From assembly GCF_006716425.1 (NCBI RefSeq), contig NZ_VFOZ01000001.1, forward strand, positions 5,084,001-5,148,000: a DNA stretch of 64,000 nucleotides, read 5' to 3'. This document shows, piece by piece, positions 25,043 to 34,322 of this stretch. The position numbers were made by a program, and so were the translations under genes. Position 1 is the first letter of the stretch, and every line of letters starts with the position of its first letter. The notes below the pieces were generated by a model. The model was not told where the DNA came from, did no database searches, and saw nothing but the letters and a program-made list of their open reading frames with translations. This stretch comes from Actinoallomurus bryophytorum (GTDB taxonomy: Bacteria > Actinomycetota > Actinomycetes > Streptosporangiales > Streptosporangiaceae).

Positions 25043-25486
25043 GTGACGGTGGAAGAGTCGGTGACCGGGACGGTCGCGTTCATGCTGGGCAAGCTGGGAC
25101 AGGCCGCGACGGGGCGGTTCGCCGACCGGCTGGCGCCGTTCGGGCTGCGCCCCCGGCACTGCGCCGTGCTGGAGCTCCTGACCGCCGGGCCGCAGGCTCA
25201 GCTGGCGCTCGCCAGGACCATCGGCGTGACGCCGAGCGTCGTCGTCGACATGCTCGACGAGCTGGAGGAGCTCGGCGCCCTGCGGCGCGTGCGGGACACC
25301 GTCGACCGCCGCCGGCAGCTCATCGAGCTCACTCCTGACGGGCACGGCCTCCGGCGCACGGCCGTGCGGCTGGCCGGCGAGACGGACGAGGAGCTCCTGG
25401 GCGGGCTCACCGCCGAGGAGGCCGCGCTCCTGAGGCGGGCGCTGGGCCGGATGGCCTCGGCGAGCGGGATCCCGGCCCCCGGGTAA
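25043..25486 (+). CDS. MarR-family regulator
   Basis: The 147-aa product has the MarR winged helix: LRPRHCAVLELLTAGPQ, LARTIGVTPSVVVDMLDELEELG and the wing VRDTVDRRRQLIELTPDG. GTG 25043 has no ribosome site but TAACAT lies 7 nt upstream, so it is probably leaderless. It is divergent from the small membrane protein gene and almost certainly autoregulates through the palindrome at 24997-25021. Its stop is 3 bp from the end of the convergent kinase gene. Confidence 0.9.
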   Translation: MTVEESVTGTVAFMLGKLGQAATGRFADRLAPFGLRPRHCAVLELLTAGPQAQLALARTIGVTPSVVVDMLDELEELGALRRVRDTVDRRRQLIELTPDGHGLRRTAVRLAGETDEELLGGLTAEEAALLRRALGRMASASGIPAPG

Positions 25487-25489
25487 CGG

Positions 25490-27325
25490 TCACTCGCTCG
25501 CGTAGGGGATCTCGGCGAGCAGCGTGGTGCCGCCTCCGGCCGGGCTCATGATCTCCATTCGCCCCCCGAGTGCGGTGACGCGGTCGGTGAGGCCGGTGAG
25601 GCCGGAGCCGCGAGCCGGGTCGGCCCCGCCGAGCCCGTTGTCGCGGATCGAGAGCCGGATCAGCAGTTCGGCGATGGTGAGGTCGACGTACACCTTGTTC
25701 GCGTGGGCGTACTTGGTCGCGTTCGTCAGGGCTTCCGAGACGATGTAGTAGACCGTCACCTCGAACCGTTCCGGCAGTGGGCACACGGGAGGCAGGCTGA
25801 GCTGGACCGCGATGGGGGATCTGCGGGCGAGCACGGTCAGCGCGGGTTTGAGGCCGCCTCTGGCGAGGATCGCTGGATGCAGGCCGCGCGAGATCTCCTG
25901 CAGCTCCGCGACGGCGTTGTCCACGGCACGCGCGGTGGCGGACAGCTGGTCCCTGAGCTGCTCGAGTTCCGGCGGCATCGCGGCCTCGATCGCCCGCATC
26001 TCGAGCCCGATCGAGACGAGGTTCTGCTGGGTCCCGTCGTGCAGGTCGCGTTCGATGCGCCGGCGTGTCTCGTCGGTGGCGGTGACGACGCGGGCGCGGG
26101 AGGCGATCAGGTCCGAATGGCTCTGCGCGTTCGCGATGGCGGCCGCCGTGAGCTCGGTGAACTCCAGCATGCGCTCCTCGGTGTCGGCCGGGAGCGGCTG
26201 GGGCGTACTCGAGGAGGCGATCGCCACGCCCCAGAGCTCCTGACCGACCATGATCGGGCAGCCGACGGAGGAGAAGACCCCGCGCTCGCGCAGCCTGCGG
26301 GAGAGTGCGCCGTCGCCCCGGTAGGCATCGATCCGTCCCGGAGCCCTCGTACGGAACACCAGGTCCGAGACGGTCCCCTTCTCGAGTGCGAGGCGTGTTC
26401 CGGAGGCCACGATCTCCTCGTAGTTGTAGGTGCCGGCGGTCATCAGCGTCGAACCGTCCTCCTCGTAGCGGGCGATGACGGTGTGTTCGGTCCCCAGGAC
26501 CTGGCTCATCTCGCGGGCGACCGCGTCGAACACGTCCGACGGCGGGACGCTGTGCGCGACGAGCGTCGCCAGATTGCGCAGCGCGGCCTGTTCGTTGGCG
26601 ATCTGGCGGAGTCTCTCGTAGTTGCGCCGCGCCGTGGTCGTGACGTGCTCGCGTTCCATGGCCGCCTGCAGCAGCGACTCCAGCGAGGGCACCGCCCGGT
26701 CCCGCAGACGCTGGAGCGTCGGCTCGGCCAGGCCGGCCGGGACGATGAGCGTGGCCTGCACGCTGCCGTCGCACAGCGGGAGCGTCGAGTACGCCTTGTC
26801 GGAGGGGATCACGCCGGGTTCGATCGAGGCCCACGGCAGCCCGAACACGCGGGCCACATGGTGCGCGGCGATCGGCAGCGCCGCCGTGAGGTCCGGTGTG
26901 CGCAGCAGCAGCCCGGCCAGCTCCGCGCAGAGGGAGGCGTCCCCCCACGCGTCGGCCTTGGCCGCCAGAGATCGGGTCAGGGCGGAGATCGCACCGGTCA
27001 GCAGCGCGATGACCAGGAAGATCGCGAGGGTCGCCAGGAACTCGCCCGTGGTGGGCCGCAGGCTCCACACGGGTTCGGTGACGAAGAGATCGAAGGCGAC
27101 GGTGCTGGCCAGCGCGGTGAGGAGCCCGAGCCCGAGGCCACACCAGGACGCGACCACGAGGATGCCGGGCAGGTACATCAGGTCGAGCGTACGGACAGGA
27201 GTGGCGGTGGGGAGCAGAGCGGCCAGTGAGGTCTCCGCGGCGACGAACAGGACCGCGGCGAGCACCCCGATGGTGCGGCGGGGATGAGTACGACGCTGGA
27301 GCAGCGCCAACGGACTCAAGCGCAT
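25490..27325 (-). CDS. Membrane GAF-domain sensor histidine kinase (HisKA_3), orphan
   Basis: A 611-aa kinase. Residues of about 15-120 form four membrane helices of the DUF4118 (KdpD-like) type. A region of about 150 residues follows, then a GAF domain (DVFDAVAREMSQVLGTEHTVIARY ... SVGCPIMVGQELWGVAIASS). The dimerisation/H-box is RRRIERDLHDGTQQNLVSIG, and the ATPase domain has SEALTNATKYAHA and RDNGLGGADPARGSGLTGLTDRV. No response-regulator gene is adjacent. It is a paralogue of the kinase at 42905-44893. The start lacks a ribosome site; TAGATA/TAAAGT just upstream suggests a leaderless transcript. Confidence 0.9.
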   Translation of the reverse strand: MRLSPLALLQRRTHPRRTIGVLAAVLFVAAETSLAALLPTATPVRTLDLMYLPGILVVASWCGLGLGLLTALASTVAFDLFVTEPVWSLRPTTGEFLATLAIFLVIALLTGAISALTRSLAAKADAWGDASLCAELAGLLLRTPDLTAALPIAAHHVARVFGLPWASIEPGVIPSDKAYSTLPLCDGSVQATLIVPAGLAEPTLQRLRDRAVPSLESLLQAAMEREHVTTTARRNYERLRQIANEQAALRNLATLVAHSVPPSDVFDAVAREMSQVLGTEHTVIARYEEDGSTLMTAGTYNYEEIVASGTRLALEKGTVSDLVFRTRAPGRIDAYRGDGALSRRLRERGVFSSVGCPIMVGQELWGVAIASSSTPQPLPADTEERMLEFTELTAAAIANAQSHSDLIASRARVVTATDETRRRIERDLHDGTQQNLVSIGLEMRAIEAAMPPELEQLRDQLSATARAVDNAVAELQEISRGLHPAILARGGLKPALTVLARRSPIAVQLSLPPVCPLPERFEVTVYYIVSEALTNATKYAHANKVYVDLTIAELLIRLSIRDNGLGGADPARGSGLTGLTDRVTALGGRMEIMSPAGGGTTLLAEIPYASE

Positions 27326-27390
27326 AACACACTTTATCTACGGCCCGAAATGAGCTCCCGGGACGCTTGGGGCCGGCTACGCGTGGTGTT

Positions 27391-28152
27391 TCACCGGAGG
27401 TAGGAGGCGCCGTTGAGGTCGATCACCGCGCCGCTGGCCCACAGCGAACCGGGGAGCGCGAGCCAGGCCACGGCCGACGCGACGTCGTCGGGCTCGGCGA
27501 CGCGGCCGAACGGGCTCTGCGCCCGTATGCCGTCTCCGGCCGGCCCGGCGAGCATCGGCCCGGCCATGTCGGTACGGATGAACCCGGGTGCGACGGCGGC
27601 GACGCCGATGCCGTACGGGGCCAGGGAGACCGCCAGCGACTGCGCCATCGAGTGCACGGCCGCCTTGCTGGCTCCGTACGCGGGCGCGTTGGGCTCGCCG
27701 CGGTAGGCGCCACGCGAGCCGACGTTGATGATCCGTCCGCCGTCGGGGCCCTCGGGCCGGGTACGCAGGTGGTCGACGAAGCACCAGGTCACGTTCGCCG
27801 TGCCGTGGACGTTGACGTCGATGACGCGCCGCCAGCCGGCGCGCCACTGCTCGTAGGAGGTCGAGGCGATCGGCTGGTCCGTGTGGATGGCCGCGTTGTT
27901 GACGAGGACGTCCAGGCCACCGAGCCCGGAGACGGCCTCCCCGACGAACGTCTCGACCTGCTCGGGATCGCCGATGTCGCCGCTGACGACGATGTGGCCG
28001 CTGCCCGGCAGGCCGGCGACGACGCCTTCGGCGGCGGCGATGTCGGACCGGCAGTGGACGGCGATGGTGAGGCCGGCCGCCGCGAGCCGCGCGGCCACCG
28101 CCGCACCGACACCTCGTGATCCACCGGTGATGAGCGCGCGCTGTCCGGTCAC
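27391..28152 (-). CDS. Short-chain dehydrogenase/reductase
   Basis: The 253-aa classical SDR has the cofactor motif TGGSRGVG (residues 9-16), NNAA at about 85-88 and the catalytic set Ser146, Tyr159, Lys163 (YGASK). It ends in VIDLNGASYLR, close to FabG-like family members that usually have 'DVDGG'. His33/Arg35 after the second strand favour NADPH. GTG start at 28152 follows TAGGAGG. Substrate unknown; no pathway genes are adjacent. Confidence 0.9.
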   Translation of the reverse strand: MTGQRALITGGSRGVGAAVAARLAAAGLTIAVHCRSDIAAAEGVVAGLPGSGHIVVSGDIGDPEQVETFVGEAVSGLGGLDVLVNNAAIHTDQPIASTSYEQWRAGWRRVIDVNVHGTANVTWCFVDHLRTRPEGPDGGRIINVGSRGAYRGEPNAPAYGASKAAVHSMAQSLAVSLAPYGIGVAAVAPGFIRTDMAGPMLAGPAGDGIRAQSPFGRVAEPDDVASAVAWLALPGSLWASGAVIDLNGASYLR

Positions 28153-28348
28153 GGACTACCTCCTACGTTCGACCGGTAAAGCTACTGCAAGGCCCGATAT
28201 CACCCAGGACGGGGTCGGCGGGAGGCCGTAGCGGCACCTTTAACGGCTTAAACCTGCACTAGAGAGGGTTTGATGGCAGGATTCCAGAACCGAGTTCGGG
28301 ATGAGGCCTCTGCGTCCTCGCCTTCCCCTCAGTTCAGCAGGAGGACAT

Positions 28349-29803
28349 GTGGCCGGCTGGCCGAGTATCGAACGGGCCGAGGACCAGTGGCTCGTTCAGT
28401 CGCTGCGCTCCGGCGATGTGGCCGCGCAGGCTCATCTCTACGACGTCTACGCGGCACGACTGTTCGACTACTGCCATGTGCTGCTCCGCGACCAGGAGGC
28501 CGCGGCCCTGACCCTGCTCGATTCGATGATCATCGTGCAGGAGTGCATCGGCGAACTGACCGACCCTCGCCTGTTCCGCGGCTGGCTGTACGCGGTGGCG
28601 CGTGATGAGTGCCTGCGCCGCCGCGCCCAGTCCGAGGTGCCGGCCGAGCGCCGCCGGGCGGCCGAGGCGGTGGGCGGCCTCGAGACGGACGAGGCGACGC
28701 GGCAGCTCGTACACTCCGCGCTGCTGGTGCTGAACGGCCGTCAGCGTGAGGTGCTCGACCTGGCGCTCCGGCACGAGCTGGACCCAGGTGAGCTCGCCGA
28801 GGTCATGCGCATGGCGCCGCAGGACGTCTCGGTGCTCGTCGCCCAGGCCCGCCACGACCTGGATGACGCCTTCGCCGCCGTGGTGGTCGCGGCGACCGGG
28901 CGCGAGGACTGCCCGAGCGTCTCGGCGCTGGCGGGCCCGCAGGGCCGGCGGCTCGACGCGGAGACCTGCCGCAGGCTCGCCCGCCACATCACCAACTGCC
29001 CGATCTGCGGGGTGCGCGGCAATCGCAAGGTCGCGACCACGCGCCTGCTGAGTGCGATGCCCTACGCGGCGATCCCCGCGGACCTGCGCGACCGCGTCCT
29101 CAGCGTCGCGGCCGACCCGCAGTTCGCGGACCTGCGTGCCACGATCGTCAATCGCGCCGAGCCACCGTCCGAGGTCGAGCCCGAACCGGAGCCGCGCGAC
29201 ACCTCACGCTTCTGGCCCGTCGCGGTCGCGGTCACCGTCGGTGTCCTGATCATCGGCGGGATCCTGCTGGTCCTGCCGGGCTCGGGCAGCCAGAACACCA
29301 GCAACAACCAGGCCATCGGGTCCAGTCCCGGTGGCAGCCCCTCCGACGCCGACTCCCCGGCGGACTCCGCCGCGCCGACGCCGAGCGACGATGCCACCTC
29401 TCCCACCCCGTCGCCGTCCGGTTCGAGCGGTGGCCCCACGCCCACCCCGACCTCCAAGCACAGCACGCGCAAGCACCCGCCGGGGCGATCGACGTCGGCA
29501 CCTCCGTCGCAGGGCGGCCCGCCTCCGCCGGGCCAGCCCGCGCCGGGGACGCTGGCGGTCTCCGGATGCACCATGCACGGCTCGCGTACCTGCACGGTCA
29601 CGGTGTCCGCGCAGGGCGGCCCGGTGAACTGGAGCGTGAGCGGTGTCCGCGGCGACATCAGCGCGAGTGGCGGCGGAAGCCTCGCGGCCGGCCAGTCCAC
29701 GGGCGTGACGGTGACCCGCGACGCGACCATCTGCATCGGCAGCGGTAGCGGCTCGGTCTCCTTCTCCTCCGGCGCGAGCGCCTCCGTCAACTGGTACTGC
29801 TGA
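28349..29803 (+). CDS. Sigma-70-like protein fused to a membrane helix and a secreted C-terminal domain
   Basis: GTG 28349 is chosen because AGGAGG lies 4 nt upstream; the 484-aa product has three parts. Residues of about 10-190 look like an ECF sigma factor: region 2-like LVQSLRSGDVAAQAHLYDVY ... LFRGWLYAVARDECLRR and region 4-like LNGRQREVLDLALRHELDPGELAEVM. A short Cys/His segment (RLARHITNCPICG) follows, reminiscent of zinc anti-sigma motifs. A membrane helix at about 288-310 leads to a Ser/Thr/Pro-rich linker and a C-terminal beta-rich domain with four Cys, ending NWYC. A membrane-tethered sigma-like regulator sensing the outside is inferred. Confidence 0.8.
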   Translation: MAGWPSIERAEDQWLVQSLRSGDVAAQAHLYDVYAARLFDYCHVLLRDQEAAALTLLDSMIIVQECIGELTDPRLFRGWLYAVARDECLRRRAQSEVPAERRRAAEAVGGLETDEATRQLVHSALLVLNGRQREVLDLALRHELDPGELAEVMRMAPQDVSVLVAQARHDLDDAFAAVVVAATGREDCPSVSALAGPQGRRLDAETCRRLARHITNCPICGVRGNRKVATTRLLSAMPYAAIPADLRDRVLSVAADPQFADLRATIVNRAEPPSEVEPEPEPRDTSRFWPVAVAVTVGVLIIGGILLVLPGSGSQNTSNNQAIGSSPGGSPSDADSPADSAAPTPSDDATSPTPSPSGSSGGPTPTPTSKHSTRKHPPGRSTSAPPSQGGPPPPGQPAPGTLAVSGCTMHGSRTCTVTVSAQGGPVNWSVSGVRGDISASGGGSLAAGQSTGVTVTRDATICIGSGSGSVSFSSGASASVNWYC

Positions 29804-29831
29804 CCCGGCCCTGCGGCCTCCACCCGGCCGG

Positions 29832-30308
29832 CTACGGGCCGCTCACCCGTACGACCTGGTGGCGGTACCTCGTGTCCTTCCCATCCGGCCGGTAGTGGTT
29901 CTCGACGTTGCCGGCGATGTCCACCGAGAACCGCCTCACCTCGGTCGTCCGGCTGACGGTGAGTGTCTCGGCACCCTCGCGGAGGCCCGCGGCCTGAAGT
30001 TTCGGTGACTTCAGCGTCGGCTGCGGGCCGCCCAGCCACTTCGTCACCGTGACGGTGACGGACCCACCGCTCGTGCTGGTGATCCACGCCCGGCCGGGGG
30101 TGACGTTCACCGGCAGCGGTGAGTTGAACTGGTCGTCCATGTACTGCTGGTGAACCACTCGGCCCGCAACGGGGTCAGGGTGTCGGCTCCCTGGGCCTGC
30201 GCCGCCGGCGATGGGGATGACGACCCACTTTCCCCGCCCTCTTCCCCAGGTCGGCGTGCGCGTGATCGTCATCGGGGCCTCCCGGAGTGGACGGATGTGG
30301 GCTGACAT
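29832..30308 (-). pseudogene. Probable frameshifted remnant of a secreted protein
   Basis: The last 105 or so residues look genuine: QQYMDDQFNSPLPVNVTPG, GGSVTVTVTKWLGG and RRFSVDIAGNVENHYRPDG, the latter resembling chitobiase/OmpL47-type beta repeats. Upstream the natural-looking sequence ...AAQAQGADTLTPLRAEWFTS lies in a different frame and ends in a stop near 30110, so a one-base shift around 30140-30160 is likely. As an intact frame from about 30270 it would be a 146-aa hypothetical (MTITRTPTWGRG). Nothing around it explains its role. Confidence 0.4.
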
Positions 30309-30654
30309 ATGCCGAAAGACCGCGAAAAGGATAAATGAGATGTATTCACCCTTTTACGGTAAACAAGTCAAGATGCGTTAGCGGCCAGGGTCGGCCAGCG
30401 GGGGATGTCCGCAGCTCACGGCGGTGCCCGGAGGCCGGTAAGCACTGCCTGACCTGCACCGAGAGCGGGCGTACGTGGATCGGGGCGGGTGTCTCTGATG
30501 GGGAAGGGCGCGCTTGCCGCCATTGAACCGAATCGCCGAATGATCCGTGCCCGTGATGTCCGGTGTGGGTGGACAGAGGGCCGGGGGGCCATTATCTGCC
30601 TCACTCACCAGGAATCGAGAACGTGCTGGGGACCGATTGCCGGGGGGTAGGTCT
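30309..30654. other. Intergenic stretch, locally AT-rich
   Basis: Roughly 345 bp without a credible gene. The first 70 bp (30309-30380) are markedly AT-rich for this window and include CTTTTACGGTAAACAAGTC, a likely promoter region. I could not assign a -10/-35 pair with confidence. Confidence 0.4.
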
Positions 30655-32586
30655 TTGACGGGGTCACGGAGTCTTGAGGCGAGTTCGGCCGTGCAGGAAA
30701 ACGATCTTGAAGCGTGTCTCCTGGCCGGAGAACAGGCGCTTTTCGTCGAGGGAGATCTGCGGGCCGGACGGGAATGGTTCGACACGGTTCATCGCGAGGC
30801 CGAGCGCCGCGGCGACGAGCGCAGGATGGCGCGTGCGGCGCTCGGACTCGGAGGTCTCTGGGTACACGAGCACCGCACGGCGGCGGACGCGGCGATGGTG
30901 CGGGAACGCCAGCGACGCGCCTTACGGTTGATCGACCCGGAGTCCTCGCTGGCGTTCCGGCTGCGCATCAGGCTGGCCGGCGAGGACGACTATCGCGGGG
31001 GCGGCCAGAGCGCGATCCTCGCCCTCGTGGCGGAGGCCCGCGGCGCCGGTGATCCGGTGTCACTGGCCGAGGCGCTGAGCCTGGCACACCACTGTGTCCT
31101 CGGCCCAGAGCACGGGGCCCTGCGGCTCGAACTCGCCCAGGACCTCATCGCCGAAGCGTCGAGAACGGCGCGCCGCGGTGACCTGCTGATGGGCCTGATG
31201 TGGCGGACGGCCGACCTGTTCGGGAACGGTGACCCGCACGCCCTGCGCAGCCTGGAAGAGCTCCGCGGCCAGCTGGAGAAGGAGGGGCACCTGGCGATCG
31301 GGTTCATCGTCGGCGCGATGGAGACGATGCTCGCCATACGGGACGGCCGGTTCGCCGAGGCCGAGGCACTGGCGGCGGCCTGCGCCGATCGCGGAGCGGC
31401 CGCGGGCGACGTCGACACGACGGGGTGGTTCGCGGCCCAGCTGGGCACCATCCGCTGGTACCAGGGACGCATCAGCGAGTTCGTCCCCGCGCTGGCGGAG
31501 CTGGTGAACTCCCCGACGCTCAGCGAGGTCGACAACTCCGCGCTGGCGGGCCTGGCCGTGGCCGCGGCCACCTCGGGAGACCGGCGCCTGGCGACGAGCG
31601 CGCTGGCCAGGCTGTGCGGGAGGAGCCTGGCGGACCTGCCCCGATCGAGCAGCTGGCTGGCGTCGATGTACAGCGTCGTCGAGGCGGCGAACCTGCTCGA
31701 TGACGCCGAGCTGTCGCGGCAGGCGTACACCCTGCTCGCCCCCTTCGCGCGACTGCCGGTGATCACCAGCCTGGGCGTCTCATGCCTGGGTTCGGTGCAC
31801 CACTGCCTCGGTGTGGCGTCGTTGACCACCGGCGACCTGGATCGCGCCGTCGAGCACTTCCACCTCGCGATCCGCGGCAACCTCATCCTGGGGCACTGGC
31901 CCGCCACCGTCCTCTCGCGTACGCGCCTCGGCCAGACGCTCGCGTTACGCGACGGTACGGGCGACGAGGTGGCCCGGCGCGAACTGGCCCTGGCCACGCG
32001 GGAGGCGGAGGCGATGGACATGCCCGCGCCCGGCTCGGACGGCAATCCGGGCAGGTGGGCCGCCCGCGTCGAATGCCAGCGCCGGGGCCGGCGATGGCGG
32101 ATGGAGATGAACGGCCGGACCGCGCTCGTCGAGGACAGCGTGGGCATGCGCCACCTGGCGACTCTGCTCGCCAACCCGGGCTACGAGATCCCCGCGGTCG
32201 ACCTCGCCGCGGGGCCGCAGCCCGCCGACCCGGCGACGGCCCGCTCCGAATCCCACCAGCCGGTGCTCGACGAGGTGGCGCGACGTGAGTACAAGCAGCG
32301 CCTGACCGACCTCGAGGCCGAGATCGAAGAACTGGAGTCGATGAACGATCTGGAACGCGTCGCGGGCGTACGCGCCGAACGTGACTGGCTGATCGCCGAG
32401 CTGACCTCCGCCACCGGGATCGGCGGTCGCCACCGCCGGTTCAACGGCAGTGCCGAACGCGCACGCGTCGCCGTCGGAAAGGCCATCCGGCGCGCTCTCA
32501 CCCGCGTGGGCGAGGCCGACCGCGCCATCGGCGACGAACTCCGCGCGACCATCCACACCGGCCGATTCTGCAGCTACCGCCCGTGA
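30655..32586 (+). CDS. TPR regulator-like protein lacking the ATPase domain
   Basis: The start is uncertain (TTG 30655 after GGTAGG; GTG 30691 also possible). The 643-aa product is almost entirely helical with TPR-like pairs (for example ACLLAGEQALFVEGDLRAGREWF and HHCLGVASLTTGDLDRAVEHF). The C-terminus is a separate module: LVEDSVGMRHLATLLANPG ... AVDLAAG, a coiled coil, and a basic RARVAVGKAIRRALTRVGE ... IHTGRFCSYRP. The same module ends the AAA/TPR protein at 44995-47328, but the N-terminal ATPase of that protein is absent here. It is not AAA-like; no DNA-binding domain is evident. The 3' end overlaps the convergent lysR gene by 13 bp. Confidence 0.75.
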   Translation: MTGSRSLEASSAVQENDLEACLLAGEQALFVEGDLRAGREWFDTVHREAERRGDERRMARAALGLGGLWVHEHRTAADAAMVRERQRRALRLIDPESSLAFRLRIRLAGEDDYRGGGQSAILALVAEARGAGDPVSLAEALSLAHHCVLGPEHGALRLELAQDLIAEASRTARRGDLLMGLMWRTADLFGNGDPHALRSLEELRGQLEKEGHLAIGFIVGAMETMLAIRDGRFAEAEALAAACADRGAAAGDVDTTGWFAAQLGTIRWYQGRISEFVPALAELVNSPTLSEVDNSALAGLAVAAATSGDRRLATSALARLCGRSLADLPRSSSWLASMYSVVEAANLLDDAELSRQAYTLLAPFARLPVITSLGVSCLGSVHHCLGVASLTTGDLDRAVEHFHLAIRGNLILGHWPATVLSRTRLGQTLALRDGTGDEVARRELALATREAEAMDMPAPGSDGNPGRWAARVECQRRGRRWRMEMNGRTALVEDSVGMRHLATLLANPGYEIPAVDLAAGPQPADPATARSESHQPVLDEVARREYKQRLTDLEAEIEELESMNDLERVAGVRAERDWLIAELTSATGIGGRHRRFNGSAERARVAVGKAIRRALTRVGEADRAIGDELRATIHTGRFCSYRP

Positions 32587-33545
32587 GAGGTCCGGCCACC
32601 GGGGCCCGGCTCGCTCAGGGGACCGGGCACCGGCGGCGGGGAGGTCGGCAGGAGTTTGGGCCCGAGGGTACGGGCGAGGAGCTGGGCCACCCGGCGGAAC
32701 GCCTCCACCTGCGGCCGTGGGTCATCCCTGCGGGTGACCAGCGCGCTGGCCTCCCACGGCGCGTTGAGGATCGGCCGGCAACAGATGTCGGGCGCGAGAT
32801 AGAAACGCCCGAGGGAGTACAGCGTGCCGGCGATTCCCCATCCCGCGGCGACGCCGGTCATCAGGTCCTGCGCGGTCCCCGCCTGGTCCGCGGCCCACTT
32901 GGGCGGGGTGCCGTTACGCGCCGCGGCGAAGGTGCCGTAGTCGGTGAGCGCACGGGGCGTGGAGTCGGGAAAGCGGACGAAGTTCTGGTCGAGGATGTCG
33001 CTGAGGTACAGGCCGTCCGCGTCGGCGAGTTCGCCCCAGGCCGGTGCGATGACCACGCGGGGTTCGAGCGTCAGCACGTCCGTGGTGACGCGCTCGTCCT
33101 GAGGGGCCGGGCGTACGAATGCGGCGTCCACCCGGTTTTCGATCACCGCCGAGGTGAAGTCGGTGAAGCCCAGGCCCTCGACGGTCAGGTGGACCTGTGG
33201 CTGCGCCCTGGAGAAGGACCGCAGGATGGCAGGGGTCAGCTCGGTCGCACCGGGTGTCATCACCCCGATCCGTAGCGTCCCCTCGCGGTCCTCGCCGGTG
33301 TCCTTGACGACGTCGCCGGCGGCCTCGGCGGCGGAGACCATCGTGCGGGCGTACGGCACGAGGCGTATGCCCGCCGGCGTCAGCTCGACCGGCGAACGAC
33401 GCAGGAGCGGCGTACCCAGCTCGCGTTCGAGTTGGCGGATGTGGCCGGTCACCGCCGGGGGTGACAAGAACAGCCGCGCTGCCGCTCGCGCGAACTGTCC
33501 CTCCTCGACAACGGCGAGGAACGACTCCAGCTGCCGGAGCTGCAC
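32574..33545 (-). CDS. LysR-family transcriptional regulator
   Basis: The 323-aa product has the LysR winged helix at the N-terminus (LRQLESFLAVVEEGQFARAAARLFLSPPAVTGHIRQLE in outline) and a PBP2-like effector domain from about residue 90. GTG 33545 has no proper ribosome site; TAGCCT (minus, 33552-33557) lies 6 nt upstream, suggesting a leaderless transcript. It is divergent from the Ada-motif protein gene, whose promoter it may control. Confidence 0.9.
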   Translation of the reverse strand: MQLRQLESFLAVVEEGQFARAAARLFLSPPAVTGHIRQLERELGTPLLRRSPVELTPAGIRLVPYARTMVSAAEAAGDVVKDTGEDREGTLRIGVMTPGATELTPAILRSFSRAQPQVHLTVEGLGFTDFTSAVIENRVDAAFVRPAPQDERVTTDVLTLEPRVVIAPAWGELADADGLYLSDILDQNFVRFPDSTPRALTDYGTFAAARNGTPPKWAADQAGTAQDLMTGVAAGWGIAGTLYSLGRFYLAPDICCRPILNAPWEASALVTRRDDPRPQVEAFRRVAQLLARTLGPKLLPTSPPPVPGPLSEPGPGGRTSHGR

Positions 33546-33710
33546 TCCAGTAGGCTATCCCATCATTTCGGGCATCATCGCAGCCCAGAGGCCCTGTAAG
33601 ACCGGCGGCGGGCACTTGGAGACCCCATCGGGTAGGCTCCAGCGAGTGGGACCAAATAGTCCACTATGAGGCGTCGGGCGAGTGTCTCGCCCGGCTGGGG
33701 GGCGAGCGAA

Positions 33711-34322
33711 GTGCCGTACCGGAACCGTGTCACCCCCCTGGGCGACATCGAGGCGATACCTCTTCGCGGGGCCTGGACGGGCAATCGCGGAAACCTCCAC
33801 TCCGGCCACGAGATCGTCCGCTTCCACGGCGGCGACCTATGGATCACCTGTGCGCTGCGGTTCAAGGAGCGGCACGACGAGCAGTGGCGCCCGCGCCGTC
33901 TCACCTGGCTGTTCTTCCACGACGAGGCCGTCTCCTTCGCCGCCGGGCACCGTCCGTGCGGGGAGTGCCGCTACGGCGCCTACAAGGCCTACCAGGCCGC
34001 ATGGGCCGAAGAACTCGGCGGCGAGCCGCCGTCGGCGAAGCAGATGAACGCGCGGCTCCACGGCGAGCGTCTCGTCAGGGGTACGCGCCGCCGCCGGCTT
34101 CACGAACTCCCGTGGGGCGACCTGCCGGACGGCACCTTCGTTCTGGCGGAGGGTGGACCGGCGGTCGTCGTGGGCGCGCGGCTGGCCGAATGGACGGAGG
34201 CGGGCTACCGGACCCGCCGCCCACGCCCGGTTCGCGGCGACGCCCGCGTCATCACGCCGCCGTCGACCGTCGCCGTGCTGCGTTCGGGGTACCCGGTCCA
34301 GATCGACGAGGGTGCGAGATAG
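33711..34322 (+). CDS. Conserved hypothetical with an Ada-like Cys motif
   Basis: GTG 33711 (VPYRNRVTPLGDIEAI) is the likely start; residue order fits a family I remember from actinomycetes that begins PYRNRVTP and carries AGHRPCGECRYGAYKAYQ. That AGxRPCxxC segment resembles the metal-binding Cys pair of the Ada DNA-repair N-terminal domain. The 203-aa protein also has a C-terminal TPPSTVAVLRSGYP motif. A DNA-related role is plausible from the motif but not established. Divergent from lysR; followed by a hairpin at 34322-34353. Confidence 0.75.
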   Translation: MPYRNRVTPLGDIEAIPLRGAWTGNRGNLHSGHEIVRFHGGDLWITCALRFKERHDEQWRPRRLTWLFFHDEAVSFAAGHRPCGECRYGAYKAYQAAWAEELGGEPPSAKQMNARLHGERLVRGTRRRRLHELPWGDLPDGTFVLAEGGPAVVVGARLAEWTEAGYRTRRPRPVRGDARVITPPSTVAVLRSGYPVQIDEGAR

